Assembly (NCBI GenBank): GCA_041917055.1
Contig: JAYRYJ010000009.1
Coordinates: forward strand, 1-64,000
Source of the DNA: Pseudaquidulcibacter sp041917055
GTDB lineage: Bacteria > Pseudomonadota > Alphaproteobacteria > Caulobacterales > Aquidulcibacteraceae
Length of the DNA: 64,000 nt
Direction of reading: 5' to 3'
Below the pieces are notes generated by a model. That model was not told the origin of the DNA, did no database searches, and was given only the letters and a program-made list of their open reading frames with translations. Numbering within the stretch: position 1 is the stretch's first letter; each line of letters starts with the position of its first letter. This document shows, in pieces, positions 1 to 9,164 of the stretch. Position numbers and translations under genes: made by a program.

Positions 1-23
1 TTAACAAGATTGGAAAAGAATAA
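1..23 (+). CDS. Possible 3' end of an upstream gene
   Basis: A frame open from the left edge ends with Asn-Lys-Ile-Gly-Lys-Glu and a TAA whose last base is the first base of the next ATG (TAATG). This is a common translational-coupling arrangement, so an upstream operon partner of the arsenite carrier is plausible. Six codons are too few to identify it; an arsenic gene would be a guess. Confidence 0.25.
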
Positions 24-1066
24 TGTCAAATTCCGAAATCGGATTCTTTGAAAAAAATCTATCAATTTGGGTTGGGCTGTCAATCATTTTGGGCGTCGCA
101 CTTGGCAAAATTGCGCCCGATATTTTTGGCGCAATCGCACATATTGAATTTGCGCGCGTGAATTTGGTGGTGGCAATTCTTATTTGGGCAATGGTTTACC
201 CAATGATGGTCAATATTGATTATTCCAATATGGCGATTGCTTTCAAAAGCCCAAAGGCCTTTGGTATAAGTTTTGTGGTTACTTGGCTAATTATGCCATT
301 TTCAATGACCGCACTTGGCATTTTCTTTTTGAAATATGTTTTTGCGGGTTTTATTCCACCTTCTGAAGCTGACCAATATGTTGCGGGCCTTATTCTTTTG
401 GGTGCCGCACCTTGCACCGCAATGGTCTTTGTTTGGTCGCGCCTGGTTCGCGGGAATGCCAATTATACATTGGCGCAAGTTTCATTGAATGACATTATTC
501 TGATTTTCGCCTATGCGCCCTTGGCTTCCTTTCTTTTGGGGGTCTCAAATATTAAGGTTCCTTGGGACACTTTGCTCTTGTCGGTGGTTTTATTTGTGGT
601 CGTGCCGATGGTTGCGGGCTTTTTCACGCGCAAAATTCTATTGGCGCGCGGCGGTAATGCGCTTGATAATTTCCTAAATCATTTAAAGCCATATTCAATT
701 ATCGGTCTTTTGGCGACAGTGGTTCTTTTGTTTTCATTCCAGGCCGAAGTGCTTTTGTCTAAACCATTGGTAATCGCAATGATTGGTGTGCCCATTATTA
801 TACAAAGCGCATTGATGTTTGCACTTTCATATTTCGGAATGTGCCGCGTTTGTGTGCCACATGATGTTGCCGCCCCCGCAAGCATGATTGCGTCGTCAAA
901 CTTTTTCGAACTCGCAGTGGCGGTGGCAATTTCTTTGTTCGGTCTAAATTCTGGCGCCGCATTGGCAACCGTTGTCGGTGTCTTGGTCGAAGTTCCCGCA
1001 ATGTTATGGCTGGTGGGAATTGCGAATAGGACGAAAGGAATGTTTGATCTTACCAAAAGCGCATGA
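23..1066 (+). CDS. acr3: Arsenite efflux carrier, ACR3 family
   Basis: Inner-membrane secondary carrier expected to export arsenite (As(OH)3). The 347-residue length and about ten hydrophobic segments fit the ACR3/BART superfamily. The diagnostic GAAPCTAMVFVWS stretch (residues 128-139) carries Cys131 in a membrane segment; ACR3 proteins need a Cys at this place for transport. The ATG overlaps the stop of a possible upstream frame (TAATG), suggesting an operon that begins outside the window. No arsR or arsC is visible here. The next gene, a helicase, has its own ribosome site and is probably unrelated in function. The family assignment is strong; the substrate (arsenite, possibly antimonite) is inferred from the family. 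Confidence 0.9.
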   Translation: MSNSEIGFFEKNLSIWVGLSIILGVALGKIAPDIFGAIAHIEFARVNLVVAILIWAMVYPMMVNIDYSNMAIAFKSPKAFGISFVVTWLIMPFSMTALGIFFLKYVFAGFIPPSEADQYVAGLILLGAAPCTAMVFVWSRLVRGNANYTLAQVSLNDIILIFAYAPLASFLLGVSNIKVPWDTLLLSVVLFVVVPMVAGFFTRKILLARGGNALDNFLNHLKPYSIIGLLATVVLLFSFQAEVLLSKPLVIAMIGVPIIIQSALMFALSYFGMCRVCVPHDVAAPASMIASSNFFELAVAVAISLFGLNSGAALATVVGVLVEVPAMLWLVGIANRTKGMFDLTKSA

Positions 1067-1109
1067 TTTTGTTCTTGTCATGTTCCCTCAAATATGATTC
1101 AAGGGCAAA

Positions 1110-3413
1110 ATGTCCGATGGCAAGCTTTCGATTTCACAACGCGCAATGATGGGTGCAAACCCTGATGGTTTGCCATTTCTTAAAGGGCTTAATGAAAAAC
1201 AGCTTGAGGCCGTGAATGCCCTTGATGGCCCCGTCCTTGTGCTTGCGGGGGCGGGAACCGGTAAAACACGGGTTTTAACCTGCAGGCTTGCCAATTTAAT
1301 TCATTCGGGTCGGGCACGCGCGTGGGAAATATTGTCGGTAACTTTCACCAATAAAGCCGCAAAAGAAATGCGCGAACGCACTGAAAACTTGGTGGGCCCA
1401 CATGGCGGCGGTTTGCAATGGCTTGGCACTTTTCACTCATTATGTGCAAAAATCCTTAGGCGTCATGCCGAGGCTGTCGGGCTTAAAAGCACATTCACAA
1501 TCATTGATACGGATGACCAAATCAGGCTTTTGAAGCAAATTATAGAGGCCAATAATATTGATGCCAAACGTCACACACCGCGTGCCTTGGCGGGGCTTAT
1601 TGATAATTGGAAAAACAAAGCGCAAACACCATCGAAAGTGCCAAAAGGCGAGGCCTTCTTATTCGCCGAAGGGCGAGGTATTGAACTTTATACACAATAT
1701 CAAAACCGCCTCAAAACCCTCAATTGCGCTGACTTCGGTGATTTATTATTACTTTGCATTGATTTATTCACGCAAAATCCGGAAATCCTGAAAGATTATC
1801 AATCGCGCTTTAAATATATTTTGGTTGACGAGTATCAAGACACAAATATTGCGCAATATTTATGGCTTAGATTGCTTGCATCAGCGCATAAAAACCTCTG
1901 CGTGGTCGGCGATGATGATCAATCAATTTACGGCTGGCGCGGCGCAGAGGTTGAAAATATCCTTAGATTTGAGAAAGATTTTCCGGGCTGTAAAACCATT
2001 CGCCTTGAACGAAATTATCGCTCGACCAATCATATTCTCGCCTCCGCGTCTAAACTTATTGCCGAAAATTCGGCGCGCCTTGGCAAAACCCTTTGGACCG
2101 ATGAGGAAAACGGCGAAAAAGTTCGCGTTCGTGGTGTTTGGGACGGGGAGGCAGAGGCAAGATTGGTTTCAGACGATATTGAAAGCCTAAGACGCCAAGG
2201 CATACAATATCAAGACATGGCGGTTTTGGTGCGTGCCTCCTGGCAAATGCGCGCCTTTGAAGATAGATTCATTATGATTGGCCTGCCTTATAAAGTTATT
2301 GGCGGCCCACGCTTTTTTGAACGCCTCGAGATTCGCGATGCTTTGGCATATTTTCGGCTTTTAAGGCACACCGATGATGATCTGGCTTTTGAGCGTATCG
2401 TAAACCAACCAAAACGCGGCATTGGAGATACGTCATTGAAGAAAATAATGGTCGAAGCGCGCGAAAATGGCGTTTCGCTATTCACAATGTCTGATTACCT
2501 TCTGGAGCGCGACGCATTAAAAGGGCCGGTGCGTTCGGGGCTTCAAAGATTTATTGAAAGCCTTAAATCATGGCGAAAAAAGAAAGACGAACTTTCGCAT
2601 ATTGAACTCGCGGAATTGGTTCTTGATGAATCCGGTTATATTGATATGTGGCGCAATGACAAAACCCCAACTGCCCAAACCCGCATTGAAAACCTCCAAG
2701 AACTTGTGCGCTCAATGGGGCAATTTGATACTCTTGAAGCCTTTTTGGAACATATCGAACTTGTGATGGATATTGATAAAGAGGCAGAGGGCGATGCAAT
2801 TCAAGTTTTAACGCTTCATGCCGCAAAAGGTCTTGAATGGCCCGTGGTTTTCCTTCCCGGCTGGGAAGAAGAAGTGTTTCCATCCGCGCGCTCCATTACC
2901 GAAGGCGGTTTAAAGGCATTAGAAGAAGAACGCCGCCTTGCCTATGTTGGCATAACACGCGCGCGGGAAAGTGCGCGCATTTCTTTTGCCGCAAATCGTC
3001 AGATTTTTGGTAAATGGCAAAGCGTTTTGCCAAGTCGGTTTATTGATGAACTCCCTGAAGATAGTGTCGATACATTCTCAGAAACCGGATATTTTAATCG
3101 CCCGGCTTTTGGGGGAACGCCAAATCTTAATGCCTATGAAGCCGGAACACGCGGCGCGGGCTTTATGCGCGCCCAAAGCATGAATGAGCAACAAAAATAT
3201 TACGGTTCAATGGGAAATGGCCCGTTATTGGATGCCAAAGCCAAGGTAATATCGCAAAATAAAGCTGCGAGCACGTTTGATGTCGGGCAAAGGGTGTTTC
3301 ACGATAAATTCGGCTATGGTCGCGTTTTGGTCCTCGATGGCGACAAAATCGAAGTCGCATTTGATAAAGCCGGAATGAAAAAACTTATATCGAGCTTTGT
3401 GAAAGCGGCTTAA
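1110..3413 (+). CDS. uvrD: UvrD/PcrA-type ATP-dependent DNA helicase
   Basis: Superfamily 1A 3'-5' DNA helicase of nucleotide-excision and mismatch repair. Walker A GAGTGKT lies at residues 47-53, Walker B VDEYQDT at 239-245 and motif III GDDDQSIYGWRG at 267-278; a QVLTLHAAKGLEWP-type motif V and a VGITRARE-type motif VI follow in the C-terminal half. Residues about 720-765 (VGQRVFHDKFGYG onward) resemble the Tudor-like tail of UvrD/PcrA that contacts RNA polymerase. At 767 residues it has normal length. The ATG follows an AAGGGC ribosome site. Its stop shares the tetranucleotide TTAA with the stop of the convergent gene. Confidence 0.95.
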   Translation: MSDGKLSISQRAMMGANPDGLPFLKGLNEKQLEAVNALDGPVLVLAGAGTGKTRVLTCRLANLIHSGRARAWEILSVTFTNKAAKEMRERTENLVGPHGGGLQWLGTFHSLCAKILRRHAEAVGLKSTFTIIDTDDQIRLLKQIIEANNIDAKRHTPRALAGLIDNWKNKAQTPSKVPKGEAFLFAEGRGIELYTQYQNRLKTLNCADFGDLLLLCIDLFTQNPEILKDYQSRFKYILVDEYQDTNIAQYLWLRLLASAHKNLCVVGDDDQSIYGWRGAEVENILRFEKDFPGCKTIRLERNYRSTNHILASASKLIAENSARLGKTLWTDEENGEKVRVRGVWDGEAEARLVSDDIESLRRQGIQYQDMAVLVRASWQMRAFEDRFIMIGLPYKVIGGPRFFERLEIRDALAYFRLLRHTDDDLAFERIVNQPKRGIGDTSLKKIMVEARENGVSLFTMSDYLLERDALKGPVRSGLQRFIESLKSWRKKKDELSHIELAELVLDESGYIDMWRNDKTPTAQTRIENLQELVRSMGQFDTLEAFLEHIELVMDIDKEAEGDAIQVLTLHAAKGLEWPVVFLPGWEEEVFPSARSITEGGLKALEEERRLAYVGITRARESARISFAANRQIFGKWQSVLPSRFIDELPEDSVDTFSETGYFNRPAFGGTPNLNAYEAGTRGAGFMRAQSMNEQQKYYGSMGNGPLLDAKAKVISQNKAASTFDVGQRVFHDKFGYGRVLVLDGDKIEVAFDKAGMKKLISSFVKAA

Positions 3414-4285
3414 TCTTGCATAGGCGCAATATCTTCAATAACTTTCGTCTTGCGTTTTTTGTTCCATAGCCACAGATAAATAAGCGCAAAGATTGGGAAT
3501 GATATTCTTAATATCGCCGACTGTCCGTGTATTTGGGTAATTCCGCCTATTGGCATATTAAAACCAAAGGTAAAGACTCCATTCTGACCAAAAATCGAAA
3601 TTGTGTCGGTTGCCCAAATCAAATAGATGGCACTAAATCCTATCGGAATTCCCAAGAGCCACCAAAACCGTTTGGCGCTACCCTTGTCATAAACCACCAG
3701 ACACCAAACAAAAAATGCAAATAGATTTCCAATCGTCATGAAAATGATGAAGGCAATTCCTTTGCCGCTCGCTTTGGAAATTTCGAATTTGTTGGTTTTT
3801 GATAGGACATTGTCGGACATATTCCAGTTCATGCCTTGCAACAAATAAAAGTTATCTTTTTTGATCGCAGTAATTGTAAGTGTGGCGGCGTATTTTTCGA
3901 ACTCATATTCATATACAGCTTCGAAAGATTCGGCACCATTGTTCGAGTTCCAATGATAACCAATTGGCAAAACCGTATATTCTCCACCTTCGGCAATATA
4001 TTTCGTAATATTGGGTAGGAATCCCGGGAGGGTTTTGAAGTCTTCAGGGTTGGCAACAACTTTTTGCAATGCTGCGGCGTTATTTTCAGAAATATTCTTT
4101 TGGATTTGAGCGCAAAACTCCTTTGCTGCTGCGGGCATTGTTTTTTCGACCATTTTGATAATTGCTTTTTGCGATATTTCAGGATCGGGAAAATTGAACA
4201 AAAAATATGAAGTCGCGAAAACATTTATCAAGAAACCGAGTAAAACCAAAATAAGTTTTCCAATAGTTTTGATTTTCTCAGTCAT
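3410..4285 (-). CDS. Uncharacterised membrane protein
   Basis: I do not recognise this 291-residue protein. It has one hydrophobic segment near the N-terminus (about residues 10-30), an extracytoplasmic region of about 130 residues with several charged and aromatic positions, and then four hydrophobic segments (about 175-275) ending in a Lys/Arg-rich tail. The topology suggests an inner-membrane protein with one sizeable periplasmic domain. The ATG is followed by MTEKIKTIGK. Its stop overlaps that of the convergent helicase gene. There is no operon partner. Confidence 0.7.
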   Translation of the reverse strand: MTEKIKTIGKLILVLLGFLINVFATSYFLFNFPDPEISQKAIIKMVEKTMPAAAKEFCAQIQKNISENNAAALQKVVANPEDFKTLPGFLPNITKYIAEGGEYTVLPIGYHWNSNNGAESFEAVYEYEFEKYAATLTITAIKKDNFYLLQGMNWNMSDNVLSKTNKFEISKASGKGIAFIIFMTIGNLFAFFVWCLVVYDKGSAKRFWWLLGIPIGFSAIYLIWATDTISIFGQNGVFTFGFNMPIGGITQIHGQSAILRISFPIFALIYLWLWNKKRKTKVIEDIAPMQD

Positions 4286-4358
4286 AACTAATCACCCTAA
4301 ATAATACTTAAGATTACTTTACGGGCAGATTCTGTCAAGCAATTTGTAGGTTAGTTCT

Positions 4359-4775
4359 TTACCCATACTTCTTAGTCATCAAATCAAACGACCGTGCGCA
4401 AATTTGTTTCAATACATCTTTGTCAACATCTTCAAGTTTTTTGATATAAAGACAACCTTTTCCCGTTTCATGTTTGCCAAGTTTTGCCAATAAATCGCTA
4501 TATTCACCGCATCCAAGCATTAAGTAAAAAGTGATTGCTGGCTTTCGTGGTGAAAAACCGACTTTGCACATTGTTCCGCCATGACCGCTTTCATATTTAT
4601 AATCGTATTGGTCAAAACCAATAATAGAAGGCCCCCACATTTTTGGTTCGTGATTTGTGATTTCTTTGAACCATTCAATAATTTGCGCGCCTTCCGTGCG
4701 GCGGCGTTCTGTGTCAAGGTTTGCGACATATTCATAAGGGTCTTTAGCCTCGATTTTGGTCTTTAATTCCGTCAT
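4359..4775 (-). CDS. DUF1801-family protein
   Basis: Small soluble protein of the DUF1801/YdhG type, a fold related to the iron-binding frataxin-like YdhG proteins; its biochemical role is unknown. The pattern of an N-terminal helix (about residues 15-35), a MWGPSIIGFDQYDY block and an ITFYLMLGCG strand fits the family. The start is the ATG at 4775 because CGGAGGTGC lies just upstream; a longer frame to 4895 would overlap the divergent pgk promoter region. The product is then 138 residues, the usual length. It stands alone. Confidence 0.8.
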   Translation of the reverse strand: MTELKTKIEAKDPYEYVANLDTERRRTEGAQIIEWFKEITNHEPKMWGPSIIGFDQYDYKYESGHGGTMCKVGFSPRKPAITFYLMLGCGEYSDLLAKLGKHETGKGCLYIKKLEDVDKDVLKQICARSFDLMTKKYG

Positions 4776-4888
4776 TTTGCACCTCCGAAATGAGAATGAC
4801 TCACAATTAGCAAAAGTCAAGAAAAATGCCGCATTGACTTCAAAGGCGCGCAAAACTATTGAGGCGGTGAAAGAAAAAGGGGCAGAAA

Positions 4889-6091
4889 ATGGCATTTCGC
4901 AGACTTGAAGATTTAATCAAAAACAATGATTTGATGAATAAACGCGTTTTGGTTCGTGTGGATTTCAATGTCCCAATGGCGGATGGCAAAGTGACTGACG
5001 ATACCCGCCTGCAAGTCGCGCTTCCCACAATTGTGGCGCTGAAAAATGCGGGTGCGAAAGTGGTTTTGCTTGCACATTTTGGTCGCCCGAAGGGGAAAGT
5101 CGTCTCTGAAATGTCGCTTGCACCTGTTGTGCCCGCGCTTGAGACGCTTTTATCGCAAACCGTGACCTTTGCCCCCGATTGCCAAGGCGAAGAAGCGAAG
5201 GCCGTGATTGACGGTGTCGATGAAGGTTCGGTCGTGCTTTGTGAAAACACGCGTTTTCATGCTGGTGAAGAAAAGAATGATCCTGAATTATCAAAAGCAA
5301 TTGCCGCTTTGGGTGATTTTTATGTCAATGACGCGTTTTCTGCGGCGCACCGCGCGCATTCTTCGACCGAAGGTGTCGCGAAATTATTGCCATCTTTCGC
5401 TGGCGAAAGCATGGCGCGCGAATTAGATCATTTGAACAAGGCGCTAGGCACACCTGTTCGTCCGGTTATGGCAATTGTTGGTGGTGCGAAAGTTTCGACC
5501 AAAATCGATCTTTTGGAAAATTTGGTTTCTAAAGTTGACTTCCTTGTAATTGGCGGTGGCATGGCAAACACATTCCTTGCGGCTGGTGGTGTAAATGTCG
5601 GCAAAAGCCTTTGCGAAAAAGACCTATTAGACAAAGCCAATGATATAAAGGCTGCTGCGGAAAAAGCGGGTTGCAAAATCTTATTACCTGTCGATGTTGT
5701 AAATTCCAAAGAATTTGCGCCAAACCCGCCAACCCGTGTTTGCGCGCCAAATGAAACCCAAGAAGATGAAATGATTTTGGACGCGGGGCCAAGAACTGTC
5801 GAGGCGTTAATTGCTGCTATGCAGGGCTGCAAAACTATTATCTGGAATGGCCCTTTAGGTGCATTTGAAACCCCGCCATTTGACAAAGCAACTATTGATG
5901 CAGCCCTTGCCGCCGCCGAACTCTGTAAAACCGGAAATGTGACAGTGGTCGCAGGTGGTGGCGATACGGTTTCAGCAGTAAATCACGCAGGCGTTGCCGA
6001 TGATTTGTCATTCATCTCAACCGCCGGCGGTGCATTCCTTGAATGGATGGAAGGCAAAGAACTTCCGGGTGTGAAGGCGCTTGAAGATTGA
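4889..6091 (+). CDS. pgk: Phosphoglycerate kinase
   Basis: Cytosolic glycolytic enzyme: 1,3-bisphosphoglycerate + ADP = 3-phosphoglycerate + ATP. The 400-residue length is normal. The N-terminal substrate domain has VLVRVDFNVPM (about residues 20-30) and the HFGRPKG loop (about 61-67); the nucleotide domain has GGAKVSTKI, a VIGGGMANTF block and VAGGGDTVSAV near the C-terminus. A GGGG-containing ribosome site precedes the ATG. thiE starts inside its stop codon region, so the two are translated from one message. A fructose-bisphosphate aldolase, often found after pgk in alphaproteobacteria, is not here. Confidence 0.98.
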   Translation: MAFRRLEDLIKNNDLMNKRVLVRVDFNVPMADGKVTDDTRLQVALPTIVALKNAGAKVVLLAHFGRPKGKVVSEMSLAPVVPALETLLSQTVTFAPDCQGEEAKAVIDGVDEGSVVLCENTRFHAGEEKNDPELSKAIAALGDFYVNDAFSAAHRAHSSTEGVAKLLPSFAGESMARELDHLNKALGTPVRPVMAIVGGAKVSTKIDLLENLVSKVDFLVIGGGMANTFLAAGGVNVGKSLCEKDLLDKANDIKAAAEKAGCKILLPVDVVNSKEFAPNPPTRVCAPNETQEDEMILDAGPRTVEALIAAMQGCKTIIWNGPLGAFETPPFDKATIDAALAAAELCKTGNVTVVAGGGDTVSAVNHAGVADDLSFISTAGGAFLEWMEGKELPGVKALED

Positions 6092-6711
6092 CCCAAATCT
6101 ATCTTATTTCGCCGCCAAAAATTGATGATATTGATGCTTTTTGCGGTCTGCTTGACGAAGTAATTGCGTCGGGTGTGGTTAGTGTTTTTCAATTGCGGCT
6201 TAAGGATATTCAAAACCGCGATATTGTATTGGCGGGCAAAAGAATTGTGCCGAAATTACAAGAGGCTGGGGTTGCGGTCATAATCAATGATAATGCGCGC
6301 ATCGCCAAGGATTTGCACGCAGATGGTGTTCATTTAGGGCAAACTGATGGTTCGGTGACAGAGGCGCGTTCTTTATTGGGGCGTGATGCGACAATCGGCG
6401 TAACGTGTCATAATTCACGGCATTTAGCGATGAATGCGGCGGAGAAAGGCGCTGATTATGTGGCCTTTGGCGCGTTTTACCCGACCACGACAAAAGATGT
6501 CGCGCATCATGCCGAACCCGAAATATTGACTTGGTGGCAAGATTTGATGGAAATTCCGTGCGTGGCAATTGGCGGCATAAATCCTGAAAATGCCGCGCCA
6601 CTTGCCAAAGCGGGTGCAGATTTTATTGCGATTTCATCGTGTATTTGGCAATCGCCGAAAGGTGTAAAGGCTTCGCTTTTGGAATTAAGCAAAGTGGTAA
6701 ATTCGAATTGA
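6088..6711 (+). CDS. thiE: Thiamine-phosphate synthase
   Basis: TIM-barrel enzyme of thiamine synthesis joining HMP pyrophosphate and thiazole phosphate into thiamine phosphate. At 207 residues it has the family length. VFQLRLKD (near residue 30), the VIINDNARIAKDLHADGVHLGQ region (about 64-85), IGVTCHN and the C-terminal AIGGINPENA phosphate site are diagnostic. Translation most likely starts at the TTG at 6088, which overlaps the pgk TGA by 4 bases; no ATG in frame could replace it without losing the first beta strand. Expression is therefore expected to be coupled to pgk. No thiamine riboswitch is visible, as the gene has no leader of its own. Confidence 0.93.
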   Translation: MTQIYLISPPKIDDIDAFCGLLDEVIASGVVSVFQLRLKDIQNRDIVLAGKRIVPKLQEAGVAVIINDNARIAKDLHADGVHLGQTDGSVTEARSLLGRDATIGVTCHNSRHLAMNAAEKGADYVAFGAFYPTTTKDVAHHAEPEILTWWQDLMEIPCVAIGGINPENAAPLAKAGADFIAISSCIWQSPKGVKASLLELSKVVNSN

Positions 6712-6794
6712 AGACACTTTTGACTGACGTTGAATATAAGCACTGATATAGAATAATTATTGACATTTACCGAATTGCACCTTTAAGTAAAGCG

Positions 6795-7256
6795 ATGAAT
6801 AATGCTTTGTCTTTCGCCATCAAATTGAAGAATAATCCTTGGATTATGAAGCTGATGCTTTCTTTTTCGTCGATATTCATTGTTTCATTATTTAAATATC
6901 AATTGAGCGATTTTTATTGGGTTCTGTCGCGCCCACTTTATATTGCCAAGCCGAAAACCGAAATTTGCGCTAACACGGTATTAAAAGCGAAAAGACTACG
7001 AAGTTTTGACCTTGAACGATCTTATCCTAAACACGCCCTAAAAAGCCAAATTGAGGGTAAAATCACTATGCTACTTTCTATTAATCCAAAGGGAAATGTG
7101 GAAAATGTATCGGTAGTGAACTCCCAACCAGCAGGCGTTTTTGACGCTTCTGCGGCAAAGGTTGCTTCGAAATTAGTTTTTGTTCCTTCATATAATAATT
7201 GCCAGCCGGTCGCGTCACAGTATGGAATGACATTGGTCTATAAATTGGCGGATTAG
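6795..7256 (+). CDS. Membrane-anchored TonB C-terminal-domain protein
   Basis: A 153-residue protein with one N-terminal hydrophobic segment (about residues 18-38) and a C-terminal TonB-like domain (about 75-150). The domain shows YPKHALKSQIEGKI, INPKGNVENVSVVNSQP and FDASAAKVASKLVFVP, which follow the usual TonB_C pattern. The Pro-rich linker of true TonB is almost absent, so it may be a short periplasmic partner and not an energy transducer. No ExbB/ExbD lies nearby. The end NCQPVASQYGMTLVYKL resembles the end of the secreted protein at 22342-23562. The ribosome site is weak. Confidence 0.75.
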   Translation: MNNALSFAIKLKNNPWIMKLMLSFSSIFIVSLFKYQLSDFYWVLSRPLYIAKPKTEICANTVLKAKRLRSFDLERSYPKHALKSQIEGKITMLLSINPKGNVENVSVVNSQPAGVFDASAAKVASKLVFVPSYNNCQPVASQYGMTLVYKLAD

Positions 7257-7377
7257 CGACTTAAGCAGGAATTCATTATGGCGCTAATTAAATGCAGCCC
7301 GATGGTGGTTTTATGTCCAATAATGCGATAAAGGCCGCCCATTCCAAAATTGTTGTTTTAAATAGTAGAGATTTTCC

Positions 7378-8172
7378 ATGGCAAACCAATCGCCAATTAT
7401 GACCCTTATGATTAGTGCCGCACAAAAGGCAGGCAAAGCGGTAAAGCGCGATTTTGGCGAAGTGGAAAACCTCCAAGTTTCCAAAAAAGGCCCGTCAGAC
7501 TTTGTGACCGCATCTGACAAAAAATGCGAACAAACCCTTTATGAAGAATTGTCAAAAGCGCGCCCGGGCTACGGTTTTTTGGGTGAAGAAAACGGCTATA
7601 TTGAAGGCACCGATAAAACCCACCGCTTTATTATCGACCCTATTGATGGAACTTCAAATTTTATTCACGCGATTCCCCATTTTGCAATCTCGATTGCATT
7701 GGAACGCGAAGGCGCATTGGTGGCGGGTGTTGTTTATAACCCAATCACTGATGACGTATTTTGGGCCGAGACCGGAAAAGGCGCTTGGCGCAATGATTAT
7801 CGCTTGAAAGTATCGGGTCGCAAAACCTTGGGCGATAGCTTGCTTGCAACCGGCGTTCCTTGGCGCGGCGTACAAGGGCATGGACAGTTTTTTAAAGAAC
7901 TTCATGCCTTTACCCAAAAAGTGGCGGGCATTCGCCGTTTCGGTTCGGCGGCTTTAGATTTGGCGTGGGTCGCTGCGGGGCGGTATGACGGCTTTTGGGA
8001 ACGCAATCTGAAAGTTTGGGACCTAGCAGCAGGCGTAGTTTTGGTGCGCGAAGCGGGCGGTCAATGTATTGATATAGACGGCAATGATTTCACCCAAACC
8101 GGAAACCTAATCGCTGCCAATCCACATATTTTGAAATTGATGAATGAGCAATTAGGTTCGGTTAAACCTTAA
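7378..8172 (+). CDS. suhB: Inositol monophosphatase family protein
   Basis: Mg2+-dependent phosphatase of the inositol monophosphatase/SuhB family, hydrolysing myo-inositol phosphate or related sugar phosphates in the cytoplasm. Length (264 residues) is typical. Metal-binding motifs are seen: GEENGY (about residues 69-74), the DPIDGTSNFIH motif (about 87-97) and KVWDLAAGVVLVREAGG (about 211-227). The gene lies after pgk-thiE with a 120-base spacer that may hold its own promoter. A short TTCCC-TCAA-GGGAA hairpin at 8177-8190 sits between its stop and the convergent gene. The family is sure; the symbol is the common alphaproteobacterial name. Confidence 0.92.
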   Translation: MANQSPIMTLMISAAQKAGKAVKRDFGEVENLQVSKKGPSDFVTASDKKCEQTLYEELSKARPGYGFLGEENGYIEGTDKTHRFIIDPIDGTSNFIHAIPHFAISIALEREGALVAGVVYNPITDDVFWAETGKGAWRNDYRLKVSGRKTLGDSLLATGVPWRGVQGHGQFFKELHAFTQKVAGIRRFGSAALDLAWVAAGRYDGFWERNLKVWDLAAGVVLVREAGGQCIDIDGNDFTQTGNLIAANPHILKLMNEQLGSVKP

Positions 8173-8194
8173 CTTATTCCCTCAAGGGAAGCAG

Positions 8195-9091
8195 TTATAA
8201 TGTGTTCGATACGGCTTTGGCAAAATTTGCGGCGCTTAATTTACCGCCATTGCCATCATATGGGCCATACAAATACGGCTCGATGAGTTCCATTTCCATC
8301 AATAGCCAATCATTTTCATGTGCGACCATATCGATACGGGCATATAATAATTGGTTTTCGGGATCATATTTTTGCAAAATGGATTTTGCCGCATCCAATG
8401 CCTCTTCAGGGGGTGTCACATTTATTTCTAATGCGCCGTATTTTGGTTGGGTGCGATAATCACCGGCTTTTGGTGTTTTCATTAAGGCATGGGATAATTC
8501 GCCACCCATGAATAGCATTGATAATTCGCCATTAGAAGCGACGGATGGAATAAACGGCTGCACTAGTGCTAAATCAGGGGGCAGGTCGGATAATTGCGGC
8601 ATTTTATCGTTTCTTTTTAGGCGCGCCTGTCGCCATGCGCCGGCACCGATTATGGGTTTAACTATGATTTCATCACAGTTTAATCTTTCGAAACTTGCTT
8701 TAATTTCCTCATAATTTTGCCCGTCAATTGTGATGGTTGGCGGCACTTTTGCGCCGATTTCATATAACCGACTTAGATAGGATTTATTCATATTATCGCG
8801 CAAAATATGTAGTGGGTTGAGGATTTTGACTCCTGCCTTCTCAATTTCCTCAATCGCCGCCAAAAACCGTTCAGGTCTTGATGGATAGTCCCATGCCATT
8901 AATGGCAGAACCAAATCAAATTGGCGCCAATCATTGCCATAATCTTCCCAATAGGCCGGAATAAGTTCGATTTTTAAATCTGCCATCGCGGACTTTAATT
9001 GAGTAACTTGAGCGCGCACCATGTCTTTATAGACATTTTCGCTGTCCTCGTCGTAATAAGAATGCGTGACTAAGATTGCGATTTTTTTCAT
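8195..9091 (-). CDS. ATP-grasp domain enzyme (RimK/DcsG-like)
   Basis: Cytoplasmic ligase of the ATP-grasp superfamily, joining a carboxylate to an amine or thiol through an acyl phosphate. The N-terminal region has MKKIAILVTHSYY; the middle has LRDNMNKSYLSRL, a typical entry to the ATP-grasp fold, and EIIVKPIIGAGAW (about 160-172). ARIDMVAHENDWLLMEMELIEPYLY near the C-terminus supplies the acidic metal ligands. I start it at the ATG at 9091, as a longer frame to 9160 would run into the divergent kinase start. It resembles the DcsG/RimK-like group; the substrate is unknown. Confidence 0.8.
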   Translation of the reverse strand: MKKIAILVTHSYYDEDSENVYKDMVRAQVTQLKSAMADLKIELIPAYWEDYGNDWRQFDLVLPLMAWDYPSRPERFLAAIEEIEKAGVKILNPLHILRDNMNKSYLSRLYEIGAKVPPTITIDGQNYEEIKASFERLNCDEIIVKPIIGAGAWRQARLKRNDKMPQLSDLPPDLALVQPFIPSVASNGELSMLFMGGELSHALMKTPKAGDYRTQPKYGALEINVTPPEEALDAAKSILQKYDPENQLLYARIDMVAHENDWLLMEMELIEPYLYGPYDGNGGKLSAANFAKAVSNTL

Positions 9092-9164
9092 TTGCAGGAA
9101 TCCGTGATTGATTGATTGGCGCGCCTCCTCTAAATGAAATCGCATTATTTTGAAAGGCAAGACA

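Noticed and set aside
5428..5886. Long antisense frame opposite pgk
   Set aside because: A shadow of a strongly conserved gene; no ribosome site and no recognisable domain.
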